Assembly: GCA_014084085.1 (NCBI GenBank)
Contig: NPFB01000084.1
Span: forward strand, 147,820-211,819
Direction of reading: 5' to 3'
Source: Hondaea fermentalgiana
Lineage: Eukaryota > Sar > Bigyra > Thraustochytrida > Thraustochytriidae
DNA length: 64,000 nucleotides
Positions 40,101 through 51,100 of the stretch are shown one piece after another. The translations under genes were made by a program, and so were the position numbers. Position 1 is the first letter of the stretch. Every line of letters starts with the position of its first letter. The notes under the pieces are model-generated. The model saw nothing but the letters and a program-made list of their open reading frames with translations. It searched no databases and had not been told where the DNA came from.

Positions 40101-42755
40101 ACGCAATGCTTCTTTCACTTCGTGCTCACGAAGCTCGCTCCATACCTCAGTGTACATTCGCTTGAGAAGCACATTGATGACCGGCTGCACAGATGCATCT
40201 TCCGTGCCATCAGCACTCTTGAAGCTGCCGACCTCCATAGACCGCCTGGGCGAGGCATTTGGCCAGAGCTTGGTCGCAAAACCGAGGTGTGTGGCGAACC
40301 TTTTCAGCAAGTTGTCGTCGCAAGCATCCTGGCGAATAACGTCCTTATTGAGTGCTTTGAAGATCGTTGTTCGTTCGTCATCCTTGGTGCCAGAGTTCCA
40401 CAATTTAGGCAGGAATTCCACGCGATAAACAGCCAGAAAGACCAGAGACAAGAGGTAGTCGACCATGATAAAGTGCCCGTCATAAAGTGGTGTCGAGCTG
40501 GCCACCCTCGTACCAATCTGCTTGCGCTTCGCATTGTTTCTTTTGCCGAACGCAGCATCCATGTTGTCCTTCATCGTCTGGAAGGCTTCGTCTCGCAATA
40601 CGCGCTGGCGCCGACGAGGAAGGCAGTCGGGTGCGACGTCTTGATGTACCTGGTCCGTATCGCAGAAAAGAGGGAGACTGGATGCTCGGATCATAGACGT
40701 TGTTAGGCTTGCTGCATTCGCTTCTGTAGTTTTCTCTGCCTTTTTACTTTTGTCTCGGCGAAAACCAAGCCAGAACATCAGGCCTGTACCGGGCGCAAAT
40801 GCGTCATCTTCAATCTGAATCACACTCGGCAATTCAAGTTTGATGTAACTGTTCAATGATGTCGTGAAGACAGGGCCGAGTCTGAAACCGGTTGTTGAGT
40901 TTTCCGCGAGAGCGATTGAAACTGCCCTCGTGAGCACTTGGCAATAGGCGCTGTACTCGTGCGTGGGAAAGCGAAAAACTTGACCATGCAGACCACGTGG
41001 ATTTACTTCTATCACGCGCTGCGCGTTACCGTCTGTCGTGACCTTGAGACGGAGGGGATGAATATCCTCGGGGACAGCCCACGTTGCGGTTTCTACGTAG
41101 TAGTCCATGCTTCTGTAAAGTGAGGCATCTCTGTGCCAGCAGACGACATTCTGTGGGGCGATGCGAGACTTGTTCGTGAGAACGTTCTGTGGGGTGGCTG
41201 ACACCAGCAAACGCAAGACATTCTTGCCGTTGAGGTGCTTGTTGTTCAGCAACCAGTCGTGCGCCCCATTCTTCGTAGGCGCGTAGTGACACTCGTCGGC
41301 GATGATGACAAGGAGGGTTCTTGGGTCCCGCGCCTCGGCCTCCATCCAGGCACGATGGTCCTCCATAACAGAATGAGGAACCTTGGTGTGCTTGAGCACT
41401 CGACCGTTCTCGAGCATGGCCCGACGGACTCGATCTGCGGTTTGGGACTGGAGTGAGTTGAAGTTGGGTGTCAACACAACGAATGAAACCTTGTCAAAGC
41501 GAGAGACCCAATCTGGCGTTTCTTGTTCAGGGAACAAAGCTCTTCCTGCCTTTCGAAAGAGTTCTTCTGCAACATCACGCTGCTCAGGGTGCGCGACGTC
41601 AGGCTGCGCCTCTCCAGGAGGTTGCAGAGCGATCCTCTCGCGATCGATTGCATGTTCGGGCAACGAGATACACACGCAGAGGATCGAGCGTTTCTCGCTC
41701 TCACTGAGCTTTTCGTCGCGCTCGGGGTCGTAGGCCATTCGCACGTCAGGGTGAGGGCGTTGGCGGAGCTTGAGTCCAAGGCGCGCAAGCGCACGAGCAA
41801 GCTGTTCCCAGGCTATATTCTTGCGCGCTTCTACAATGGCATCACCATCGCCAAGGAGTAGCTCTCGAGCGACCTCCTGTCGCTCCGTAACTGCTTCTGG
41901 GAAAAGGGGCATGGTGAGCTCGAATTGACCCTCTTGCTCGTGAGCATCCCCAGTGCCACGCGTCACAAAATAAATTTGCACGGGCTGGTCTTCTCCCAAC
42001 ACATCTGTGTCGTCTTCATTTTCGTCTTCAATGTCTTCGGCCTCCTGGGCACTTCGACTTTGCTCAAGAAGTTCCCGGATGCGCCTGCGCTCATCGGGGT
42101 GGATCACGAGGATAATGCTTTCGATGTCTTCCTCATCCATGTCACGCAACACGATCACGCGAGTTCCCGAAGCCTCTGCTTCGGCGAGCTCGGTTTCGAG
42201 CTCTTTTTGCAAACTGTCGGACTTTCGGAGCTGTACGTAGGTCATGCTTCTCCTGCCGCTCCTTCGTAGCGGTTGAAGCGCGGATTCACTTTGAGAGGAA
42301 AGGCGCTTTTCAGCGAGATTAGCGAGCAGATTTCGAACGTCGCTCAGCGCCGTAGGCACATTGAGAGAGGCGTCGTTGACGCTCGCCAAGGGCCCGTCGC
42401 CGATGATTTCGTTCAAGCAGATACTGAGAATGTCGAGGCCATCAATTTTTCTCTTGATATTCCCCCAGTGAACCGTGTAGACTTTCTTGAGACCATCAAC
42501 ATCCTCGAGGCCCCCAAGCGCGCCAGCGACCGTCGAGACCTCGTCGCCTGCACTTGTCGCCGCGTCAAGGCCCTCCGGCAGCCAGCAAATACGCAGAAGC
42601 TCGGTGAGCGCCGCAACCTCGAGTCTGCCTCTCCCGCCTTCGCTCGCCAGCGCCAGCAGCGCCTCGGGGCTGTTATCCACCTCGTCCGCGAAGTCGTCCG
42701 CGCGCTGCGCGTTCACGACCAGCGCCAGCGGCGCGTCCTGCCTGCCTTCGCTCAT
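33609..42755 (-). CDS. Giant A: circularly permuted SF2 helicase + GT-A glycosyltransferase, GREB1-like
   Basis: Single exon, 3,048 aa, starting MSEGRQDAPLALVVNA, which aligns with the starts of B and C. After an N-terminal domain (1-400) come SF2 motif Ia (VVLTPNFNSLQSQ, 426-438), motif II DECH (487-490), motif III SAT (519-521), a motif V-like GRMGDTFP and motif VI QEFGRVCRYPG (about 1155). Walker A QQGKTGTY (GKT from about 1409) comes only after these, so the helicase is circularly permuted. A GT-A domain follows: FIPSYNRAGVALL, WILDDNVDVC (DDN 1839-1841) and FWEDVEFN (about 1976). This order was described for GREB1, whose C-terminal domain resembles the base-J glucosyltransferase. The C-terminal 700 residues hold five copies of a ~90-aa helical repeat separated by poly-Glu and poly-Ala linkers. 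Diverges from the LRR gene at 43216. A nucleus-acting glycosyltransferase is the best guess. Confidence 0.85.
33660..35010 (-). repeat. Three near-identical coding repeats in giant A
   Basis: Copies at about 33660-33930, 34161-34440 and 34728-35010 encode the same ~90-aa unit (LPPEVFRYAEEQLA, then TLKQPLRRRV) with very few base differences. Spacing between copies is 501 and 567 bp. The linkers between them are GAA/GAG and GCA/GCT triplet tracts that vary in length. Two older, more divergent copies lie at about 35120-35410 and 35570-35880. Confidence 0.9.
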
Positions 42756-43215
42756 GGCCGTCTCCGCCTTTGGCTTTTGCTTCGACGTCGCAGGCCTGCC
42801 TCCTCTCGATCATCTGATCATTCCCATCCTGCTCTACTCGTGTACCTCCGAGCAGGTGCAGCTGCAGCTCGCGCGCGGTGCACAGCTCCTCCACGTCATG
42901 CACGACAGTTCCTGTTCTACTGGGGCGTGCTGCGGAGGCTACTCCGTGAGGGCGAATCCCAACTAACGTTTTAGCGGTGTAAGAAAGTGGGCGTCTACAG
43001 CACTTTGCCCCGAAGCAGGTCTCAGGCTGCTTGGACACACAAGCTAACTGCGGGGCGCAACCGTGCTGGTGGTCCGCGACCGAGCCGCCCCCTCTCCCCA
43101 CACCGCATACCTTCTCCAGCACAAAATTGGCCACAGTTAGCGAAGATTTTCGCCCACCGCGGAGCGCGTGCACGAGCACGAGTATGCGAGGATGCGAGCC
43201 GGGGCAGTCTCCGAA
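42756..43215. promoter_or_regulatory. Bidirectional promoter region, giant A / LRR gene A
   Basis: 460 bp between the divergent start codons of giant A (-) and LRR gene A (+). No gene seen. The same head-to-head arrangement recurs at 62057-62738, so shared regulation of each pair is likely (inference from position only). Confidence 0.55.
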
Positions 43216-44603
43216 ATGGGCAGCTCCAGCAGCAGAAGCGAGGCCGGGGCCGGGGCCGGCAGCGGCAGCGGCGCCCTGCGCGGCGGCGGCAGCGGCGGTC
43301 GCGCGGCAGGGGCGGCGGCGGCGGGTCGCGAGGAGAGCCATGGCGCTGCGCTCGGCCGCGCGGAGGAACCCGCGACGGACTTCGCGGAGGCCTCCCTCGC
43401 GGAAAACATGAGCCTGGCAGCGACTATTTTGCACTCGGCGCTCGCGGCCACGACGAGACTCGACCTGCGCAGCGTCGCGCTTGGAGACCAGGGCCTGGAG
43501 ATGCTCGAGGGCAACCTCTACGCGGCGGGAAACCTCGAGCGGCTCGATCTTAGCGAGACGGGACTTGGGGACGAAGGCGCCGAGCGACTTGCTCGCATCA
43601 TCATCGAGAACACAAGGCTGTGCGAAACTCTTAGAGACTTGCGGCTGGCGGGCAATAATATTGGGGTGCGCGGAGCAAAAGCACTTTCGAAGCTGATGTG
43701 CCACAAGTGCGACTTCGAAATTATCGATCTCAGCAGCAACACATCGCTGTCGAATGACGGGGCAGCGACGCTTTTGGAAATAGCAATGATTAGCCGGCCT
43801 TCCCAGCTCCGACTCACGGGCTGCGACCTCTCAGACGAAGTTCTCGATGCTATCGCAAAAATCATCAGGTCACAACATCATCCCTGGACATCAGATGAAG
43901 CTTTTGCTAGACTTTATGAGAAAATGACCGGAGGGTTCCGTGTGCCCCCACGCGGAAGTTTGCATAGAAAGCTCGAAATTGACCTCACCGACAACTCCTT
44001 TTCAGCCCCAAAGCTCAACAATCTCGCACAGCTGGTAACCGTGCTCGAGAAATTTTGTTCAATAAAAGTGACTCTTGTCGAGAACACAAATGCAAGCGTG
44101 GTTCTTCAACCTGTTGCTCCTCGGGAAGTCCAAAGTCTGGCAGATGTAATTAGAGGTCTCGAACGTCAGCAGATTACCGTGGAAGAGCCACTCTCCCATC
44201 GTGTCCCAACGTGGGTCGCTGATCCATGGGCATCCAGCGTCGCTGACATTTTCGAGCAAGCCACTGCACCGAGTGCTACTCAGGAAAACCCATTACACAT
44301 TAGTGTGGTCGAGGTCGCAAATGATGATGGTCTCACCTCCCGGGCATTTCAGGTCGACAAACACCTTCTGCGCGGAGATGTCCTTATTCTTTTTCGAGAA
44401 GAAGATCAGGATCTCATCACAAGGAATGTGCTTGCAACGCGCCGTCGATTCTCCGTGGAGGAAATTCTCTGCCACGAGCCACCTGAACGAGCGCTGCGTG
44501 CTTTACTTTTACGAACCAATATTGCGCCACTGTCGAGGATAAAAGATGACATCACCACGGTTGGACGGCATGGACCAGATGACGTCAACCTTTCGCCCAT
44601 GGG
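43216..44603 (+). CDS. LRR protein A, partner of giant A (interrupted by gap)
   Basis: Frame of at least 462 aa running into the N gap, starting at the ATG at 43216. The start MGSSSSRSEAG fits an N-myristoylation consensus. ATG 43192, eight codons upstream, is the alternative. A Gly/Ala/Ser-rich leader precedes RI-type leucine-rich repeats: TRLDLRSVALGDQGLEML, LERLDLSETGLGDEGAERLA, LRDLRLAGNNIGVRGAKAL and IDLSSNTSLSNDGAATLL. A second half follows with DLTDNSFSAPKLNNLAQL and a block around VLILFREEDQDLITRNVLATRRRFSVEEI. It is a paralogue of the gene at 62739 along its whole visible length. Both stand head-to-head with a giant gene, which suggests a functional link. The 3' end lies in or beyond the gap. 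Confidence 0.82.
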
Positions 44604-44703
44604 NNNNNNNNNNNNNNNNNNNNNNNNNNNNNNNNNNNNNNNNNNNNNNNNNNNNNNNNNNNNNNNNNNNNNNNNNNNNNNNNNNNNNNNNNNNNNNNNN
44701 NNN
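44604..44703. other. Assembly gap (100 N)
   Basis: Exactly 100 N inside LRR gene A. Unlike the first gap, the two flanks share no visible overlap, so real sequence is probably missing. Confidence 0.95.
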
Positions 44704-45194
44704 AATCATCCGTAGCTATCCAGCACTAAACAGAATCCATCTTACAGTCCATTTCTCAACAGCCACCTATCATCGGCGCCGACTTGACCGCCTTTCCGCC
44801 TAATTTTGGAGCAGCAAACGGCACACCATCTCCATCGACGTCCAAGCGTTCGGCAGAAACAGACACTCCAAGCAGATCACCGAAAAAGAAGAAAAACTGA
44901 TGGTCAACGGAGGAAAATGCGAATTCGATGATGGATGCGAATGTAGGGGAGAGCCGGAACATAGTCGAAGTGCAGCAACAAACACTTGGGAAGGATGCGG
45001 ATACTTTGTATGTCATGACGAACACTCTTTGGCCATGCATCTCTTGTGAGCACAAGCTAAAGAGCATGTTGGAAAGATATAACCATGCTGATTGTCAAAA
45101 TGCTACGCACAAAAGCACTTTGGATCTCAGCATTCACTTAAACGGGGTAAGACAATTCATTTTTTACTGCATGAACAAAGCCGTCCTATACAGT
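44704..45194 (+). other. Probable 3' exon(s) of LRR gene A
   Basis: Two competing endings can be read. With an acceptor near 44747 (CTTACAG), the frame runs through QQPPIIGADLTAFPPNF to a lysine-rich end and TGA at 44898-44900. With an acceptor near 44813 (GGAGCAG), another frame gives a cysteine-rich tail (KCEFDDGCECRG, then GCGYFVCHDEH) to TGA near 45049. Beyond this, up to the stop of giant B, no gene is seen. Confidence 0.45.
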
Positions 45195-48100
45195 TTAGTT
45201 GCCCAGCTGAGAACGCCCATCACTGGATGTGATGTATTCTCCGGCTGGTATGTATTCGCTGCACTTTCTCAGGTCCTCCATGAGCTTTTCGCGCTGCTCT
45301 GGTCCATCATAGGCGTCCTCACCAACAGTAAAATCCCTTTTAAAGGCCGACGGTTGTCGCCTCTTGTCTCGACTCTTGCACTGATCATCCTCTAGACAGC
45401 GACTACAAAACGTGTGGTCTTTATAACGGGGTTGATCACAGGAATCCGTGTCACAGAGATGAGCATTTTGCTCAATGTGCCTTTTGCAGTAAAATGTTTT
45501 CTTCCTCTCACTGCGCTTGATCTTGCGGTGGCACGTAAATACAGGTTCGCGACGGTCTTCGAGGGAGCTCAAGTCGGGTGTGTCGTCCTCCAAATTAGTC
45601 TCGGGCCTTCTGTGGCTTCGAAGCTCAGTAAATCTGCAGAGTTTCTTGCGAAAATCCTTGCATTTGAATAGCTCGCGCGGGTCCATGTGTTTTTCGCAAA
45701 CGTTATATTCTCTGTACGTATCAGCGCCACATTTCTCTTTATTTTCAAGGACTTCGCTGCAAGTTGTCGAGCGGATCACATCAGAGTGAGGAGTGGGACT
45801 ATCGTCACGGTGTGACACGATCGAAGTTTGCGCAGCACGGCTGCCGTCTTCTTTGCTCGACGAACTTGCCCTCCTCTTCTTGGTCTGTTTTTCGTCCTCT
45901 TTGCTTGATGAACCTGCCCTTCTTCCTTTGGTCTGTTTCTCGGACAATGCGGCATCATAGCTTCTCTTGATGGAACGCCGCTGTTGAATGACCTGCGGCG
46001 AAGCGCGAGATTCCACATTCATGCCAGGCGGCGATTCAAGGGACGAATCGCTCATACAATCGGCCATGTTTGTTGGAGACTGTTGAGACGACTTTTCCGC
46101 AGACCGCGAGACATTGGATGCGAGACTTGCACTTCTCTCAGGCGACGTGGTTGATGCTTTGTCTTGAGGACTCAGCCGAGAGCGAGAGCGAGAGCGCCTG
46201 GGAGCTGATGAGTCTGCCACTGGCGACTTGTCGGACAAACTACTGACGGAGATGCGACGCGGTTTCTCCAAGCTTTGCCCGGATCGACCACTGGTGTCAA
46301 TAATTTCCGGTTGAATCGATCTCAAGCTTGAGTCCGACTCCAAGCGATGCAATGACATTCTCCTGCCTTTGCCCGAAGTTGAAGCCAAAGACGACGAAGA
46401 TCTCCGCGGCTTGAGCCGCGAGGAAACGTTCGTGCCGCAACCAGTATCGGTAGTTGACCCGTGTTGCTGGAATGGCTGCAGCTCGCTAGTGTCGAGAAGC
46501 AGGAGTCTCGCCAAAAGTGCATCCTCGGATCTGACCTCCTCGTGAAGGTGCAACGTGCACTTGGGACGATCTTTGAGCTGAAAGAAACTCGTATCCTGCA
46601 GCGCACTCATTTCTTCAAAGTGCTTCTCGTCACTAGAACGCACAACAACAAGGACCTTTCCAACGTTCTCGGGTGCATACAAAGCCAATGTGTTGAAGTT
46701 GTTGCAATCCGAGGCTTCCAATAGGCACACATGGAGGGTTCCGCCCTCTTGCGAAGCAATCCAGCTGCGTGTTTCACTCGCCCAGCAGTTAGCTGCGGAG
46801 AAATGCTGCGGCACCAGCTTTGAGACGGCTTGCGTTGCCAAAAGGGTGCCGTGCTTGTCTCTAAAATGCTCAAGCGCAGCTTTAAGACTGGGGTATTGCA
46901 GCGAAGAAACAAATTTGCGCGCGGGCACCTTTCTGCCAGGCTGCAGGTTTCTCTGGTGAAGGAAAAAGCGATTTGTTCGCAGGCAGACAAGCCCCGCCTC
47001 GTCGATCAAATGATTGAATTCTACGTTCTCCCAGTGCTGCTTCGCGGGAAAAAAAGCTCCAGTCTGAACCGTGCGCGCGACGTTAAGGTAAAGAAAAGTT
47101 TTCACCATTCCAGAAACCTGAAATGGAAGTTCGTCCTCTGATATTTGACCATCACGAGGAAAAGGGCGGATTCCAATCAGCCCGTACTGGTCTGAGCCAC
47201 CCGTCCATTCTGCTTTGGTACTTGCTCCCTCGTTGGCCATCGGTGGAAAACTCTCGCGTCGAATAACTGGCTCGCTTGGTGGCCAGTTTGCCATACGCTT
47301 CTTCTCTGTGTTGACTGCAAACGCGGTGTCTTCCCCATGCACGATGTCCTCAACCCCTCTCATCACTGCAGAAAAGGTACAGGGTTTTGGTATTCTTGGT
47401 TGAGCCAAGGCTGTAGGACTCTTATCAGCATCAGCATCATTATTGTCCACGAGGTCTCGCTGAAAGCAGACGTCAACATCGTCATCTAGGATCCAAACCC
47501 ATGGCAGATCGAGGTCGCTCGCAACGAGTTGGATAAAGAGCCGCGCAAAGCCATACGGGCCATTTTCCAGGTGCGATACGTTCTCTTCTAGCTGACTTGG
47601 CACCGTCAAGCGAGATGGGAGACTCAGGACGAGATGCGCGGACCCATATGATGCGACGTATTCCTCAAATTGTCGGCCACTGCGAACTACAATGCAGATA
47701 ACGGTAGGTTTGATGTCGTCGTTGCGCGGAATGGCATGTTCATAGTCCAACAGCGCAACTCCAGCGCGATCAAAGGAGGGAACAAAGACCCAGCGAACTG
47801 CGCTCGCGTCGGCCAGGGTTTTCATGTTGCGAGCCTCCAAATTTACTTCGAACAAACTCATCCGCGACTCGTTCATACCATTGGAAATGAATCCCTGTAC
47901 ATGGTTAGCATGTGCGTCGGCTGTCAAGCCCTGGAATCCAGCATAGGGAATGGACAAACTGACGTCTTCTCCAACGACCTGGAGATTCGTGATGACGTAC
48001 GGCTTTTCACGGTAGCGTCTATCAAAGAGAGGGGAGACCTTCCGCGCGGCTACCGCCGCGTACGTCGCATGTCGTTGAGCAAATTGGGCTCGCGTCAAAG

Positions 48101-51100
48101 GTGGAAGTTGTACTTCAGACTGGATCATCAACGCGCGCTTTGCGATGTCTTTGACCTCTTGGATCTGTGCAAGTGTTGCCTGAAGCAGTGCACTTTTAGA
48201 CAAAGCAAGGGTGAGACCTCCGGGGAGCGCCGCTTCCATCTTCTGAAGGTTTTCTTTGTCGTTTAGCTGTGCTTGAATGTCGTCTCTCCAGCTTCCCGTG
48301 AAGCGCCCATCGAAATTGATGCACTTGGCTGCTGTTTCCATATCATCGCAGTGAGGCCCTTTGAAGGGAGGCGAGTTGGCCTCCTGCAGATTCTCTTGTA
48401 GATTTCGCACGCAATCGATCCCAGCCTTGCTTTTTATTCCCTCTCCATCATCGGCAGAGAGATACTGCGTATATTTTTCGAGCCATCTTTCGGTATCTCT
48501 GCACGCCGCCAGGAGCGCAAGAACCCGCTGTTGGAGCACGACCGGGTGTTGGTGACTCTTGCGGGGCTTGTCGTAAACTTCGCGCATAGGCGGGCATTTT
48601 GCAACAGCGAGGTCAGCCCAGTATGGCCATATCCAGCTTGGTCCTTTTATCGGCGCCAGTGCTGATGGCGACGCAGGAAAGTCAACTTCGATCGCCTCTT
48701 TTAAGAGACGGATAAAATGTAAGTATGTCCCCGTTTTGCCTTGCTGGCACTGCGCCATTAATAAGAGACGGCGAGGGTCCTTGGTACCGTCATGATCGCA
48801 GTCATAATGCGCAGGCCGGCTGCCGTATGCCGTTAGGTCTCCGGTCACTTGGCTTCCACTGGGATACGTCTTACGGTAGGCAGCAATGTCATGCAGTGGG
48901 TTTTCCACGTTGATCACCTCGGCCCCTTCGCTCGTCCGTCCAGGAACGGTTTTGGGATGGGCTGCTTTGCTCGTACGGCTGCGTTGATGAGTCCACATGT
49001 AGAGGTCGATGTTGCCCGGAATGCACTGGTCGATTCGTTGAAGACCCCTAGCGTCGCGGTACTTATGCTCCACCGCCTTTTGAAGTTGCGCGTTGTAGCG
49101 CTTCGCATTCATGAGGACCGTTGGAAGCACGTGCACGTAGCGTTGCGCAGTCCAAGTGCCCAGCAAAGATCGTCGAGAAATTGACTGCTGTTGAAGAGAC
49201 TGACGAAATTTTGAGCGAAAGTGCTGCTCAGAGTCGGCGTGAAAGCGGACCTCGTTGCCCGGATCCAGTACCGCAAAGCTACCACCCTTCGCAAAGTACT
49301 GCCTCACGCTATCACCAGATAAAAAGTGAGTGAGCGCCTCCTCGAGAGCGGTGTCCGCTTCCTGAGCATCGGCCTTCGTCACCTTGAAGCGTCCAATCGT
49401 CGCTTCGTCAGCATCAAGGGTCGGGTATCTGCACACGCGTCCAAACTCCTGAACAAAGGTCGAAAATGTCTCGGAGGAGCGCAAGCGAATGTCCAAAAAA
49501 CGAAACGAGTGAGGAAATGTGTCACCCATGCGTCCTTTTTCGCACAAGATCACAATGCTGGGCAAATTTTCCAGGTCCTCGTACTTGGCCGTCTCTTCAG
49601 AAACAGGTACTGGCTTCCGATTCTGTTGCTGAGCTTCGAATTCTTCTCGGGCTTTCGACTCCGCATAGGAACGGTTGACACGATCCACAATCGTTTCGCT
49701 CGCACCAGGCGCACGAGCTTGTTTTGCGGGGTGCCGCAAGTCGCGCGTCAGCGACCACGATTCAAGTCTCTGAAAGAGGCTCGTTGCGGCCCGCGCCTTC
49801 TTCATTTTACCTCTCGCTGCGCTTTCAGCTTTTTTTCCGTCACTCCCACCGACGTCTGCCACAACGCTCAGAATGCCCCCGTGTTCGACATGCGTGAGCC
49901 CAAGCTTCTTTAAAGCGCATCGCAAACAGTCCTGGATGGACAGGTTCTCGTCCGTCTCGTAGACGCGAATGACGGCCATACGGCCAGTGCGATACCGCGG
50001 GTGAACGTCGAGCAGATCGTGCAAGAGACGGTCGGTCTCGTTGAACCATGCTTCGGACGTATTCCCCTGCACGTGGGCGTCGTCTTCGCGATTGCGTGCG
50101 AGCTTTTCAGAGATGATATACTGCCAACCAAAACGCCAATGGCTATGTGAAGCCTCGTTTTCTTTGTACGGCAGAAGAGCCTCCATTTTGTCGACCCAAG
50201 CGTTTCCCAGCCGCTCTCGCAGGTTGTTTTGGACTTTTTCAAGTGCCAACTCTTTCCAGGCTCCTTGTAGAGTCGCCTCGAGGAGAATATCCACGAGATG
50301 TTGGACAGAGGCCTCTTCAATACCACCCGCAATGTCGAAGACGCAAACCTCACGTGCCTTGTTGATGCAAACCTCACATGGCTTGTTGACGCAAACCCCA
50401 CGGCCCTTGTTGATGCAAACCTCACGTGCCTTGTCGGGTGAATCTTCCAGTCTTTTGGCGAATCCGAGGTGAGTTGCGAACTCTACGAGAAGAGAAGTAT
50501 TGAGGACAAGCTGACCGATATCATGGAGCTCGAGGTCCCTAAAGATAGTCTCGCGTTCAATGGACTGATCCCATAACTTCTTGCGGTCAACACGGTAGAT
50601 GGCAAGGTACGTGAGCGAGAGAAGATAATCGGCCAAGACGATGTGCCCATCGTACAGCGGTGTGGAAGGCGAGACCTTTACTCCTTGTTGCTTGCGCTTT
50701 TGTGCCGTGCGTTTGCCATATGAGTCTTCAATTAGCTCACGGACAGTGTCAAAAGCAGCGTCCTTGAGCACGCGTTGCCTTCTTCGAGGCATACAATCCA
50801 CTACAATATCGTTGTGCTCCTCTTTGCGCTCGGTGTCACAAAAGAGCGGGACGCTTGTAGCATTAAGCCTGATACACTGTCTAGGCTTTCCACGAGTGGG
50901 CTTTTTCTTGTCGAGATCGATCTTGTCCCGCTCAAATCCAAGCCAGTACAGGAAGCCGGAGCCCGTTTGAAAGTTCTCTGGTAGGATTTCCACATCACAA
51001 GGCATGTTGAGCACGATGCGCTCGCGAGCATAGGCGAAATATGTTGCATTCTTTGTCAGCCTTTGCGTTGCATGAGCTGGAAGCGTTTCGCTGACACGAA

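Noticed and set aside
44928..45395. 155-aa plus-strand frame with a CISCEH motif
   Set aside because: It overlaps the 3' coding end of giant B and has no support as a separate gene. The Cys motif may matter only as part of LRR gene A's tail.
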